Assembly: GCA_012295275.1 (NCBI GenBank)
Contig: CM022670.1
Location: 41,608,974-41,672,973, forward strand
Length of the DNA stretch: 64,000 bases
From: Chrysomallon squamiferum
Taxonomy: Eukaryota; Mollusca; Gastropoda; Neomphalida; Peltospiridae
Direction of reading: 5' to 3'
Below, piece after piece: positions 1-21,390 of the stretch. Every line of letters starts with the position of its first letter. Positions within the stretch are counted from its first letter, which is position 1. The notes under the pieces are model-generated. The model made no database searches. It was not told the origin of the DNA and saw only the letters and a list, made by a program, of their open reading frames with translations. Both the position numbers and the translations under genes were made by a program.

Positions 1-21
1 TATCACAAACACTGTCAGATG

Positions 22-116
22 CCGCTGACAGGATTCGAACGTACGACACCTAGTCCCCCCCCGCACTCAGAGGGCAGACGACTTTACCGTTCGGCCTTCA
101 AGACAATCTATGTACA
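22..116 (-). repeat. tRNA-derived SINE head or tRNA pseudogene
   Basis: On the minus strand an A-box-like AGGCCGAACGG (87-97) and a B-box-like CGTTCGAATCC (31-41) lie about 45 bases apart, the usual spacing of an internal RNA polymerase III promoter. Each differs from consensus by about one base. The possible anticodon loop reads CTCTGAG, but the acceptor and T stems pair poorly, so this is not a functional tRNA. A SINE head or tRNA pseudogene is inferred. Any SINE body would run off the left edge. Confidence 0.45.
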
Positions 117-117
117 A

Positions 118-148
<31 letters not shown>

Positions 149-222
149 TGTATGTATGTATGTATGTATGTATGTATGTATGTATGTATGTATGTATGTA
201 TGTATGTATGTATGTATGTATG
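117..222. repeat. (TATG)n microsatellite
   Basis: About 26 near-perfect TATG units, followed by (TGGA)n to about 243. It abuts the 5' side of the tRNA-like head. Confidence 0.97.
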
Positions 223-3699
<3,477 letters not shown>

Positions 3700-3720
3700 A
3701 AATTAATAATGATGATGACG

Positions 3721-3775
<55 letters not shown>

Positions 3776-6060
3776 AGATGATAAAAATATATTTTATACG
3801 TAGTAATTAACATTGCATGAATAGTAATATAATACAGCAGTAGTAGAGAATATTTTATTGATAGTAATAACAAAGTAGCAGCAATAAACATAATAATAAT
3901 AGTAATAGTAGTGCTACTGCTGCTGCTGGAAGCAAATAACAACAAAAGACAAAAATCTGAAAATAAAAACACTAAATCTAGTAACAAACAGGAAAAATAA
4001 AATAACAACACCCTGAAATAAATAAATAAATAAATAAATAAATAAAAATGACAGTAAAAAGTAAATAAAATGTTTAGAATTGAAAGAAAGAATGAAAAAA
4101 ATCAGACAAAACAAGAAAAAAAAAAGTAGAAAAAATAACATAACAATAACAAAGTAGAAAGTCTTGTTTTGTGTCCACATTAGCAGAATATCGCAGAAAG
4201 TTAATTAAATGCCTCAATCAGTTATTTATCTCACTGTATGTAAAGCTGATTTACTGGTATTAAATTTAATGGAGATGATGATAGTAAATACATTTAAAAA
4301 CAGAAAGAAAAAGGATGAGAAAAGGCCCTAAAAAAACCCCATAAACAACAAAACAACAAAACAACCCCCTCAAAAAAATTAAAACAAAATCAAAAATTTA
4401 AAATAAAAAAGCGTCAAAATTAATAAATTCATAAATAGATAATAAAAATTATAATCGATAACAGAAACAACAAAAGCAGACACAATGTTTTAAATGTCAG
4501 CTAACATAACAAATGACAAATATTCATTTCGTCATAACCTGTTTGTCCACGAGCTGTATTTATTTTTAACATTAAAACTAAAATAAAAAACCCAGTCTTC
4601 CTGAGAAAAAAACACCCTGCTCACGCACACACACGCACACACACACACACACTCACACACGCACACATTAATAAAAGCAATGAGGTTTTCATAAACACAG
4701 TGACAGTAAAAAATAAGTAAGTTAACTACGAGTATATTACAAAACAGATCCCTCTTTAGTGTCCTCCCCCCTCTCTTACAACTCCCCCCACACACCCTCC
4801 CGTCTCCGGATGAGCAGAGAGAGACACAGGCAGATGTTTCCGTGTTCGCAGCGACGTGAGTACAACACCCACGCTGTCGTCGTGTTTTAATCTCAGACGA
4901 GTAGAACCACGAATTTTTTAAACACATTTTATGTTAATAATATATGAGGAAGTAGGCTGTACAAACATATAAACAAACACACACACACACCTCACGTAAC
5001 ATATGTATGCACATATACATTCATATATACACACATACATAGTCATCTCATACATATATATATATATATATATTCATACATACACATATAAATATATATA
5101 TATATAGATACATACACACATACATACACACATATAGAAAAACCATATAAATAATTGTCCATACCATTTAAAACTGTACAATATACTTATGTTACAACAA
5201 CAGCAGCAACAACAAAAACACGTGATATCTATATCAAATTAAGTAGTTTTAAATAAACTTTTTACTAAAATTAAAATTAACTGCAAAAACTCGAATGATA
5301 AGAGCTTCTTTCAGTCTAAAATTTTATTTATGTATTTCTTAAACCAGTGAGATAAATTAATTTTGAAACGTAAATATAAATATATCATATAACAAAATTT
5401 GTCATGATGTGAAGTGTTGCTGTATTTGACAGATTCGACTGGTAAAGCGAGAAGATACGAATTATTCTATTATTACACGGATCTCTTCACACATCGGAAA
5501 CAGTCCCAGATTAAATGTGTGTGTAAATATGTTAGGTGATTAATTTAGCTTCATGCTAGTAAATTATGTCGTACGACAGAATTACACAGCGACCATTTAG
5601 GTTAGTTCTAAAACGAACAGACAGAAGGATCAAATCTCTACAAAGCGACCAATTTTCAATGTTCAGTTCCTGCACGGATCTCACAACTGTTTTTAAGTCC
5701 ATGGTGCGTGCTGTCATGTCTGTAGACTATAAAAAAATATAAAAAATCCCTTGTTGCTAGTTTATATCAGCTGTCCAAAGAGTAGTTCTGTGTTTATCAG
5801 ACGGTTAATAAATTAATAGAAATGTTTGATGTAAACCGCTTTGATGTGATTAATGAAACATTCACTGATTTACTGTTGTGTGTGTTGGAGTAGAAGTAGT
5901 TCTGAACGTACACTGAGGCAAATTTCACTGAATTATTGTTTTTTGTTTGTTTATTTGTTTATTTATTTATTTATTTGTTGTTGTTGTTGTTGTTTGTGCT
6001 GTTATTATTATTATTATTATTATTGTTATTGTTGTTATTATTATTATTATTATTACAAGT
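3700..6060. repeat. AT-rich block with simple repeats
   Basis: Includes (AAT)n at about 3729-3773, (AAAT)n at 4018-4046, CA-rich tracts at 4620-4670, (TA)n near 5056-5072 and TTA/TTG triplets at about 5990-6055, separated by AT-rich single-copy DNA. No gene is supported. Confidence 0.8.
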
Positions 6061-6194
6061 GCAGTGCCTACGTCTATTTCTGCTCATTAGTTCAATTATT
6101 TGTATTAATATTGTAACTACCAGTACTACTTTTTAAGTAATATTATAAGTAATATCTAGAGTATATAATAACATAAAGAGTTATACAAGGAGTT

Positions 6195-6860
6195 AACATC
6201 TATGAAAAATATCTACTACCACTGCTACTATTACTACTACAACTACTACAAATACAACAATAATTACAACAACAGTTCCCACAACAACTATTACTACTGC
6301 AACGACTACTACTAATTAAATACATCTACAGTCAATACTCCTACTTCTCCTTCTCCTCCCCTCTTCCTCCTCTTCCTACTCCTACTACTTCTACTACAAC
6401 TACTACTACTACTACTGCTGTCATTCTTACTGCAGTTGCTGCTTCTTTACAATTTTTACATCGCTACAACATCTACGGCTGAAGTGTAACGTATTGAACA
6501 CACGTATTAACTACTACTGCTACTACTGCTACTACTACAACAGCCGTAACAACAATTACCACTACTACTACTACTACTACGACAACTATAACAAAAACAA
6601 CAGCAAATACTACTACGACAACGACAACTATAACAATAACAACTACTACTATTATTATTAATACGACCATTATAAGAACAACTATTACTACTACTACTAC
6701 TACTCTACTACTATTACTGCTACTACGAAACTATAACAAGAACAGCAGCAGCAACAACAACAACAACAATTACTACTACTGCTGGTGCTGCTGCTGCTGT
6801 CACTCTAGTGTAACTACTACTACCATTACTACTGCTTCCAGCACTATTAACAACACTATT
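6195..6860. repeat. Imperfect ACT/AAC triplet-repeat domain
   Basis: More than 650 bases of imperfect three-base periodicity (ACT, ACA, AAC, CTG variants). The open frames here encode single-residue runs and are not genes. Confidence 0.9.
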
Positions 6861-7135
6861 CTAGCATCAACTACAACAACTTTTGCTGACATGCAAACAA
6901 CAGTTGTCACGTTAATTTACTGGACATTCACAGTTTGCTTATCACTCGTTTGTTGATTAAAACTGAAAACTAAACACAATTTAAATAATAGCTCGCTGGT
7001 GCATATTTCAAATATCTGTACCAGTTAGAATCAGACCACTGACCACTGTCCACTATCCACTGACCAACATATCAAACAGGTGCTGGTCTCCGCTGAACAC
7101 CGTGTGATAAAACTCAGTGGCCAGTTTGGCAGTAG

Positions 7136-7173
<38 letters not shown>

Positions 7174-7734
7174 TGATGATAATAATACTGATAATAATAA
7201 TAATAATAATAATAACTGAAAAAAACCAACCTGGAATAAAGTAATAAAAATGATAATAAAATATGTATACATATACATTCAAATACTTATATAGTATAAT
7301 ATAGTGTGTGTGTGGGGGGTGGGTGGGGTTATGGGGGTGGACGGGTGTGTATTTAAAAGTTGTCATATTATATTATAATTGTTATATTATATTATAATTA
7401 TTATATTATATTATATTATATTGTATTATATCGTTTTGTTTTATAATTTATTGTACTGAATTTCATTTGATTTACTTTCATATATTTTTATTCAGAAAAA
7501 CGCTGACTGAAATTACCGAAATGAGTACGACTGTTCTTTGATTAGAGATATCTGCTGATTATCTCTATACTGACATATTTACAGTATTATGTCATAACGA
7601 GGCTACTAAGTCAGTGACTCACTGCTAAAAGTCACGTGGCAAATGGACATTCAGAATTAAATGAAAATTAGTCAACTATTATAAAACATGCCTATCTAGA
7701 AATACAGCACGTTTGTCTTGTAGACACCAGAATG
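6861..7734. other. Single-copy DNA with (AAT)n
   Basis: Contains (AAT)n at about 7137-7216 and a (TATAT)n-like stretch at 7365-7430. No gene seen. Confidence 0.6.
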
Positions 7735-8055
7735 TAGTAGTTGTTGAGTTGTAGAAGTAGTAGTAGTAGTAGTAGTAATAGTAGTAATAGTAGTACTAAT
7801 AGTAGTAGTAGTGGTGTTAATAGTAGTAATGGTACTAGTAGGTGTTGTGGTAGCAGTAGTGGTAACAGTAGTAGTGGTAGTAGTAGCATAAATAGTAGTA
7901 GTCGTAGTAGTAGTATTAGTAACAGTAGTGATAACAGTAGTGGTAGTAGTAGTTGTGGTTGGTGTAGTAGTAATGGTACTGGGAGTGGTAGAAGTAGTAT
8001 TGTAGTGGTAGCAGTAGTAGTTGTAGTGGTGGTGGTAGGTCTAGCAGTAGCAGTA
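7735..8055. repeat. Imperfect (AGT)n domain
   Basis: About 320 bases of degenerate AGT/GTA triplets, giving long serine-rich or leucine-rich frames on the two strands. This is repeat-driven coding potential only. Confidence 0.93.
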
Positions 8056-8712
8056 ACTGTTAACAAACTGTATTAAACAGAATCAGACGTATTCCTGAGC
8101 GATTCAAATCCTCACAGGACTCGATCTCGGTACCGTGTGGCTTGCAGTTGGCCTCGCTCTGGTTATTTACAGCGCTGGCCTCGTGCCAAGCCCATGCGGC
8201 GCGTGCAGTTATTACTTGAACACGAGAGAGAGTTTTCTCCAGACCCCAGCACCAAACCAATTAGCTAGAACAACTCACACACACCGCGCTGTCTTCGTCA
8301 ACAGGTTAGAGTCACTAACGCTATTGAATTACTACCACATGGAACACGAAACACACAGAAATAACCAGACCCCATTTCTCAGCGAGTGGTTCTCATCTGA
8401 CGCGAACTCACGACTGAAAGGCGGCCAGGGTTTGGCGACGCGTTCTGTGTGTGACGAGTTGTGATTGAAACCAGACGTGACTTTCCACTGTGTAAATATA
8501 AATAAAACACAGAGGCTGCATCGCTTCTGTGAGTAACTGAAAAAGTCTGAAAATGAAATGTAGACGGGATAATATTACATTAAATGTTATATAGTACTTT
8601 TTTTGTTGAGATTATGTATATATACATATACATATATGTGTATGTATATAGATAGATATACCCTCATATACTCACACATACACATATTCACATTCACAAA
8701 TTCACATTCACA

Positions 8713-8715
<3 letters not shown>
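8056..8715. other. Moderately GC-rich single-copy DNA, no gene identified
   Basis: Positions 8,090-8,460 are richer in GC and CpG than their surroundings and contain a 109-codon plus-strand frame ending at 8464. I recognise no domain, and splice or promoter support is lacking. It could be a fragment of an exon, a repeat or a regulatory patch. Confidence 0.4.
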
Positions 8716-8767
<52 letters not shown>

Positions 8768-8838
8768 AACAAAAACACGAATTCTTTTGTGTTACATTTT
8801 GTTATAAAATACTATGTATACATACATACATACATATC

Positions 8839-8871
<33 letters not shown>

Positions 8872-8980
8872 CATACATACATACATACATACATGCATAC
8901 ATACATGCATGCATGCATACACATACATACATACATACATACATGCACGCACGCACGCACACACACACACACACACACAC
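8716..8980. repeat. (AG)n, (CATA)n and (CA)n cluster
   Basis: (AG)n occupies 8716-8764, (CATA)n with CATG variants occupies 8819-8944, and CACG/CA repeats run to 8980. Confidence 0.97.
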
Positions 8981-9923
8981 TGACTGGACTTTGTCCTCCT
9001 GCGCCAGTGCGTTTCCAAGTATTGTCACTGTGCAGAGTCTAATATTAGATACAAATAACACAACTTAGACTTCTCAGTCCTAAACACACATACAGAGACA
9101 CACATACATAGACACTCATATATAAACACGTATAAAGACACACAAGATCTCACACACATACACAGAAAGAAGAATATATACACACATAGATATACACACA
9201 TAGACATACACACATGCAAACACAAACATAAACAGACACAGGAACACATATAGCTACACACACTTACAAACAGATACACACACACACACACACAGAGAGA
9301 GTAACAGTTAAGTGTTTTTAAAAACATCTGATTTCCGCAGTGTCGGAAAGGAAACAGTTTGATGTCAGCTGTTCACTTTATTCACTGTTTAAATGTGAGT
9401 CTACACAGCACGTGTTTGTTTATGTCTGAGTGGAAAACTACACTTTTCTTTTTCTCCTTCTTTTTCTTTCTGTCATTTCTGTTTGTTCTGTATCACACAG
9501 ATACATATTGTATACACCTAACAACACCAGACAAACAAATAAACAAAAATAAATAAAATGAATAAATGAATAAATGAATGAATGAATAAATAAATAAATA
9601 AGTAAAAAAAAAGGGAAGAAACGAAGAAAACCTCTTCCTAAAACGAGCGAGTGAAATGTAGGAAGACAGAAATGAAAAGAGAAAAGAATGGAAATAGTGA
9701 GCGAAGGAAGAAAGAGGCATAATAGAATTTTAGAACTTTTTATTTCAAAACGTATTCTACTATTACTACTACTACAACTACTAATGACCATAACAATAGT
9801 AACAACAACAACAACAAGAATAATAGTTAAAAGAATAATAAATGAATAATAACAAAAGACAAAATCTGAAAATAAAAGCACTGAATCTAGTAACAAACAA
9901 GAAAAAGAAAATAACAACACAAA

Positions 9924-9962
<39 letters not shown>

Positions 9963-10461
9963 GATAACAGTAAAATTAAAATAAAATGATTAAAATTGAA
10001 AGGAAAATTAAAACTCGGACAAAAAGGGGGGAAGAAAATGAAACAAAATAAAATAAAACTAAATAAAGAAAAAAGAAAAAAAAAAAAAAAAAAGCAAAGG
10101 AAAAGATTATTACAATTTAAAAAGAAAAAAATATATTTGTTGCAAAATAAAAATGAAAAAAAGCTTATTTATCAATTTTTCGTGTGAAAAAGATAAATGA
10201 GAATAACCTGTATAAGAAAATATTTGATGGTCTGTCGAGTTATCATCATTCTGAACAATTGTTTTAACAGATTTTATATCTGTTAAGATAAGTTTATCAA
10301 GATAAAACTTACAAACTATTTCACAGAAGCACGCCTGTTAAGTTTGTTGTAGACAGAAAGAAAAAGAAAAAAGATTTAATTGCGGTTGAAACATTAAAAG
10401 TGTTCTTGCGAAAAGAAAGCGTAAAAATGTGTGAATCGCATTTTTTATACACCATCGATTT

Positions 10462-10508
<47 letters not shown>

Positions 10509-10825
10509 TATAATACAATAACAACAACCACAATAGCAATAACAATAATAATAAAACATCACTGTACGAATCTTTTTAATTTGTTTGTCTGTTTCTGTCT
10601 GTTTATATCTTCCCATCCGTCTGTCTCTCTCTCTGTCTATCTGTCTGTCTGTCTCTGTCTATCATTATCTCTTTCATCTATCCTGTCTATCTATCTATCT
10701 ATCTTTCTTTTCATTACATATTTTTAACTTTCCTTTTTATTTACTTTCAGTCTGCCTTATCAGTGTCTAATCACTTTAAAACTGTAAGTACGCTGATTTC
10801 CGTGAATTCAAAACTTTTCATTAAA
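8981..10825. other. AT-rich DNA with many simple repeats
   Basis: Contains CA-rich DNA (9085-9300), (AAAT)n at 9575-9600 and 9915-9962, A-rich DNA (9990-10130), (AAT)n at 10463-10508 and TCTG/TCTA repeats (10618-10705). No gene seen. Confidence 0.7.
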
Positions 10826-11163
10826 CACGAATGTTTGCATGTTTTCCTGTACTTTGTTTGCATGTTTTCCTAACTTTACGAATTTTGCATGTTTTCCTGT
10901 AAGTTCGCAAACACGAATGTTTGCATGTTTTCAGTGATTCTAAACACGAATGTTTGCATGTTTTCCTGTAAGTACGCAAAACACGAATGTTTGCATGAAT
11001 TAAAACAGTTCTCAAACACGAATGTTTGCATGTTTTCCTGTAAGTTCTCAAACACGAATGTTTGCATGTTTTCCTGTACGTTCTCAAACACGAATGTTTG
11101 CATGTTTTCCTGTACGTTCGCAAACACGAATGTTTGCATGTTTTCCTGTAAGTTCGCAAACAA
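10826..11163. repeat. 36-bp minisatellite
   Basis: About nine partly degenerate copies of a roughly 36-base unit containing GAATGTTTGCATGTTTTCC. Because the unit is a multiple of three, frames stay open across the array on both strands, giving false 12-residue protein repeats. One copy carries an unrelated 3' part (AATTAAAACAG). Confidence 0.92.
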
Positions 11164-11206
11164 ATTGACGAATACATGCAGATGTACACGAATACACGAA
11201 CACACA

Positions 11207-11237
11207 AATATGTGTGTGTTTGTGTGTGTGTGTGTGT

Positions 11238-11281
<44 letters not shown>
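11207..11281. repeat. (GT)n microsatellite
   Basis: About 37 GT units with one TA interruption. Confidence 0.97.
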
Positions 11282-12101
<820 letters not shown>

Positions 12102-12378
12102 CAGACAAGAAAATAGAGAAAACAGAGAACGAGAAAGAGAGAAAGAAACGAATGACAAAACAAAAGAGATGAAAAAAAAAGAGAGACGTATATGTCATAC
12201 AGAAAATAAGAAAAATAAAGATGAGAAAGAAAATGAAACAAAACAAAATATGAAAGGTGAATGTTTATGTCAAGTTAGAAAAAAGGTTATTTGTCAAACA
12301 AGCATGAACTCATTTTTAAATAGACAGACAGAAACAGACAAACTAATCCTAAATGTGCTGTAAGCGCTCGATTGCAGT

Positions 12379-12380
<2 letters not shown>

Positions 12381-12472
<92 letters not shown>
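12381..12472. repeat. (GA)n microsatellite
   Basis: About 46 pure GA units. Confidence 0.98.
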
Positions 12473-12474
<2 letters not shown>

Positions 12475-13254
12475 TTAAAATAGATACATTTAATTAAAAT
12501 AGTTTTTATATTGTCATCTTTAAAATTTATTTATTTATTTGTTTATTTATTTATATATTTATTTATTTATTTTCGTACTGAAAATACTGCTAGTAGATGT
12601 GGAATACAATATATCAAAGTTTAAGTATGACAGATATTTAACACACAGTGGACGTATTATCAGGTATAAAATCACGACAAATACTTTTGTCACGACACGG
12701 GTCTGTATTTTAGTTATCACAAAACAATCACAAGGAAGTAAAACATTTTTCTTTTTTCTTTTTTTTTAGCAAACCAAACAAATTAGAAACTCAACTTGAA
12801 ACTCTCAAACCCTTGACCCTTGCATTCTCTCAAATATTGACATCTCTCCAGAAAACTATTCTGTTATGCAAACGTTTGATTTTGTTGTTTCTGAAAATGC
12901 TTTACTTGTTAAAAAATATGACTTATCTTCATCATCGTGGCTGCAGTAATAAAAGGGCGTGGTGGGTTGTACCAGTCTACTAGAGTCGAGACGAAGAGAA
13001 GTGTCTGTGATAATTTATTGTTTAATAACTCTCTGTTACAACAGTCAGAAACGTAATGACCTTGAAATTATCAGTTCACCTTGTAGTCTTAAATTTTCTT
13101 TTAGTTTCACTTTTGTCTCGAAATCATGACAAATATAAGTTAAAAAAAGAAAGTATTCAGTTCAGGTGCGTGCTACAGTTTGCTACATGTAAGAAGTCAG
13201 TAGCTGTTCTTAACTCAGAGTCTACACGTCAATCAGCTCATTGCTGTAGTGGTT
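12473..13254. other. Single-copy DNA, no gene seen
   Basis: AT-rich, with ATTT repeats near 12525-12572. No gene recognised. Confidence 0.55.
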
Positions 13255-13605
13255 GTTGTATCACTAACACTAACATACTGACACTAACATACTGACACTA
13301 ACATACTGACACTAACATACTAACACTAACATACTGACACTAACATACTAACACTAACATACTGACACTAACATACTGACACTAACATATTTACACTAGC
13401 ATACTGACACGAACACACTGACACTGACATACTGACACTAACATACTGACACTAACATACTGACACTAATATACTGATAGTAACATACTGACAATAACAT
13501 ACTCACACTAATATGATGAACTAACATGGCACTAACATAATGACACTAATATACTGACACTAACATACTAACACTAACATACTGACACTAACATTCTAAC
13601 ACTGT
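13255..13605. repeat. 14-bp minisatellite
   Basis: About 25 copies of ACTAACATACTGAC with scattered point changes and a few deletions. Confidence 0.96.
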
Positions 13606-14567
13606 CACCGAGCCGAACTGTGGACAGTTTAACTAAGACAGTCGTGTGTCTGTTCATTCAAACAAGTCTAATCCTCTGTTATACAATCTGCTCTTGCTTA
13701 ATCAGAAGTCGTATCTCCGAGAAGGTTTGTAACAGGAATTCTGTGGTGTTATCCAGTCAAGTATGTTCCCTCTGAACACTGCACATCGGATTGAGAAATA
13801 AATCAAACTATGTATGTATATATATATATATATATATATATTTCAATGTCTTTTAGTGTTGATGAAAAAAATGAACAGATGATAGAACAATTAGATTATT
13901 TTGTTAGAGCGATGTTTTTGAAGAAATGTCAAAGAGACATCGACAAAACTATAATCAGTAGTTGTGTTCTTAAAAAAATCACGTTGTGTGAAATCTGAAT
14001 TATCCCTGAGTCTAGTAAAACAATACACGCGAGAGAAAAACGCTGAACAAAGAAAACATCTTCATATTTTTAAATGTTTTTTTTTTTTTTATTCTTAAAT
14101 TTGTAGTTTTTCCCACCAGTCCTAGTGAGAATGGAAAACATCTGTGTCTTCTGAAGTAATAATTAAACTTCACCAAGGTGAAGGTCACGTGTTCCGCGCT
14201 CCACCTACCGGCGTCAGTGACAGTCCCTGAAGAGTTATCTTAATGCACGCTGTCAGCATGTTAGACTCACGCGCTCACCACACGCAGACGATGTTTGCAA
14301 GACGTCACGTAACATCGTTCACGTTGTTGTTGACGATACACACATTTTCAAAAAGAGGAGAACAAACAAACTTCACTCGCCACCTATCTCTGTTTTTTGT
14401 CTCTCACGTCATTTTGTAACTTAAGTCCCCTTTTTCTTCTTTCTTGGATCATCTCCTCCTGAATGTGTCAGTTTGTGTTTGTGTATTTGTGTGTATGTGT
14501 TTGTGTGTGTTCGTTTGTTTGGTTTAGTTTTGGTTCAATGTTAGTGTTTATGTGTGAGAAACACAGA

Positions 14568-14643
<76 letters not shown>

Positions 14644-15829
14644 CGGAAGATGGGATTATGTAACTGAATTATCTGTAATCAGATTAGTATTTTAATACCA
14701 GTCATTATTTATTCATCTTCTTATGTAAACCAATTGTTTTTTTGGTTTAATGTATTTGTATTAAATACATATTCATTACAAAATGAAATATACAAACACT
14801 CATTTGCAGCTTTACATTATAATTATGAATAATAAAACTCATACACTGACATGACGAAAATAATAAACGAGTTTATCGTGATACAACAACTTTACCAGGT
14901 CAGATACAAAAGTACTACAACTCTGACGTCGTCCTCTTGTTTTAATTTTTTAATAATGACCTTCGCAACATGATCTGAGTTTCATTCTCCTAAGAAATCT
15001 ATCACGAAAATAGTCGAATTCTAACGACTGAATATCGGAATATTAAGACTGCAATTTTCTCCGAGTAGGTTTTTGGTGGAGATAACTCAGTGTGGACAGC
15101 TTGTTTCGAGTATATTTATCAGATCAATGAGCAAAACAAAGATTAATGGTTGATTTTAAATACGTATGTTTGTTCGGACGTCCTCCGATTAACGACGGAG
15201 ATAGACGAATGTATACAGTAATTTGAACGCGGGTTAATGACGGAGATAACCGAGTAGGAACGATTTCCTGATACACGAAAACAATCTATGTTGCACGACA
15301 TAGTAAACACCGTGTTACGTAGATGTCCATGGTAACATTTGGCGAACACATTTCATATAAACAGTGAGAAAGCACAGGTTATAGTTTGTACATGTTTGTC
15401 TGCTGGATTATTTTAAATAACATTTAATATTGCTTTTAATAATAATAATAATAATAATAATGATATCATCATCATCATCATCATTATCATCATTATCATT
15501 ACTGTTATTATTATTATTGTTTTTAAAACGAAAAAAAGACACCAAAAATGAATAAAAAAAAATAAAAAAAATAAAAAAATGACTGAATTAAAAAAGTAAA
15601 ATTAGAATAATAATAGAAATCATTTAACACGAGACTTATTTTAATTCACGCAAACCAATGATTAAAGCGATTTCATCTTTTTTAACATTTTGTAAAAAAG
15701 CGTGAACGCAAATTAGTATTTTAGAATATTTTGTAACTGGAAACCAATCTTTGCTAAAATAAAGCATGCGTTTTCTATTTTTGCATAATAATGACGTCAT
15801 ATCGTTCACTCATTCTTTCTTGTTTACTT
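13606..15829. other. Mostly single-copy DNA with microsatellites
   Basis: Contains (TA)n at 13818-13842, GT-rich DNA at 14485-14515, (GA)n at about 14565-14641, and (AAT)n with (ATC)n at 15437-15490. No gene seen. Confidence 0.6.
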
Positions 15830-16115
15830 TTACATTTCTCTGTCAGATTATTTTTTTATTTCTCTGTCAGATTGCTTTTTACATTTTTCTGCAGGTTAGC
15901 GCTTTTATAATTCTGTATCAGATTACTTTTCTTTCTTTTTTTAAAACTTTTTTCTGTCAGATAACATTTTTATTTTTTACATTTCTCTGTCAGTTTAGCT
16001 TTTATATTTCTCTGTCATATTTATTTTACATTTCTCTGTCAGATTACTGTTTTTATATTTCTCTGTCAGATTTATTTTACATTTCTCTGTCAGATTACTG
16101 TTTTTATATTTCTCT
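15830..16115. repeat. TTTCTCTGTCAGAT minisatellite
   Basis: About ten degenerate copies of a 23-46 base unit built around ACATTTCTCTGTCAGATTA. Later copies form a regular two-part higher-order unit. Confidence 0.85.
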
Positions 16116-16385
16116 CCTTTATCAACTACTAGCATCGCGTCTAGTTGGACTATTCATATTTCGTAATTAGCAAAAGTATTTATCTCTTCAGTGTCGATTA
16201 GTATGACAACACTTTCCAGATATGTTGATATTGTTTTTATAATTTTCGAATAAGAAAATAAATTAATTCGCTTCTTATAAATTTAAAATTAAATTTGATT
16301 TATGTTTTTAGAACGTCAAAACTGATTGTATCTGTGTATGTCATATCTGTTTTTCTATGTCTGTGTAATATACGTGTTTTGTGCG

Positions 16386-16675
<290 letters not shown>

Positions 16676-16741
16676 AGGACTTGTACATAATTATGTATTT
16701 ACACGCAGCAGGCCGCTATCTTCACCTATCGCTTGTCACCG

Positions 16742-16749
16742 TCATGTGA
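16742..16749 (+). promoter_or_regulatory. M-box/E-box TCATGTGA
   Basis: A perfect TCATGTGA, the MITF/TFE-type E-box, lies about 100 bases upstream of the TATA box. Position and sequence are seen; factor binding is inferred. Confidence 0.4.
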
Positions 16750-16753
16750 CACA

Positions 16754-16761
16754 ATTTGCAT
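16754..16761 (+). promoter_or_regulatory. Octamer ATTTGCAT
   Basis: An exact POU/Oct octamer about 90 bases upstream of the TATA box. Binding is inferred. Confidence 0.5.
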
Positions 16762-16793
16762 ACAGCCTTATCGGGACACGAAGTCGGCTTCTG

Positions 16794-16798
16794 ATTGG
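16794..16798 (-). promoter_or_regulatory. Inverted CCAAT box (NF-Y type)
   Basis: CTGATTGGCT (16791-16800) is the reverse complement of AGCCAATCAG, a full NF-Y-type CCAAT element. It lies about 45 bases upstream of the TATA box, where such boxes usually sit. Confidence 0.6.
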
Positions 16799-16841
16799 CT
16801 GCAGGGCTGGAGTGTCTCGCGCTGACCGCAGACGTTCGTTC

Positions 16842-16847
16842 TATAAA
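16842..16847 (+). promoter_or_regulatory. TATA box of SoxF gene
   Basis: TATAAA follows the octamer and CCAAT elements in a CpG-rich stretch. It predicts a transcription start near 16,870 and a 5' leader of about 190 bases before the first in-frame ATG. Confidence 0.65.
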
Positions 16848-17028
16848 TGACAGTCGTCTGTTGATATCCAATGTCGCAGTGCGCGAGCGCTCAGTCCCGG
16901 CTTGCATCTCGGGTTTCACGGATCGCGAGCTGTTCTTCGCCTCGGATTAAATCTACGTCATCAGCTGATTTCGGACAGCAGCACGTCTTCCACTCTCGCT
17001 GTGTCTGACTGACTAACAGACAGACAGG

Positions 17029-17063
17029 ATGTTGCAGACTGTCCCGCACAACAACGTAGACCC

Positions 17064-17076
<13 letters not shown>
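17029..17076 (+). other. Upstream ORF overlapping the SoxF start
   Basis: An ATG at 17029, with A at -3, opens a 15-codon frame that stops at TGA 17074-17076. It is out of frame with SoxF and overlaps its first ATG (17064). A scanning ribosome would meet it first, so it could reduce SoxF translation. It is short enough to be chance. Confidence 0.5.
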
Positions 17077-21254
<4,178 letters not shown>

Positions 21255-21384
21255 GTGTCGCCGCTAGAGAGATTTTTTTTAAATTATTAGGAAAGACATC
21301 GAATGGAATTCGAGGACAGTTTGTTGAACGAGGGTGTCAAAGGTTTTGTTTAAACTTTGATATACTTCACCCCGTCTTCCACAG

Positions 21385-21390
21385 AATAAA
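21385..21390 (+). terminator. Poly(A) signal of SoxF gene
   Basis: AATAAA lies 131 bases after the stop codon. It would give a short 3' UTR; later signals cannot be excluded. Confidence 0.5.

Noticed and set aside
22-116. Functional tRNA gene
   Set aside because: Box elements are present, but the acceptor and T-arm stems do not pair, so only a SINE or pseudogene call is justified.
7692-8066. Poly-serine or poly-leucine proteins from triplet repeats
   Set aside because: These frames, and similar ones at 5936, 6473, 10321, 19748, 22978 and 42585, are products of AAT/AGT/ACT microsatellites.
8135-8464. 109-codon plus-strand frame
   Set aside because: It has no recognisable domain, no splice or promoter support, and merely follows a local GC-richer patch.
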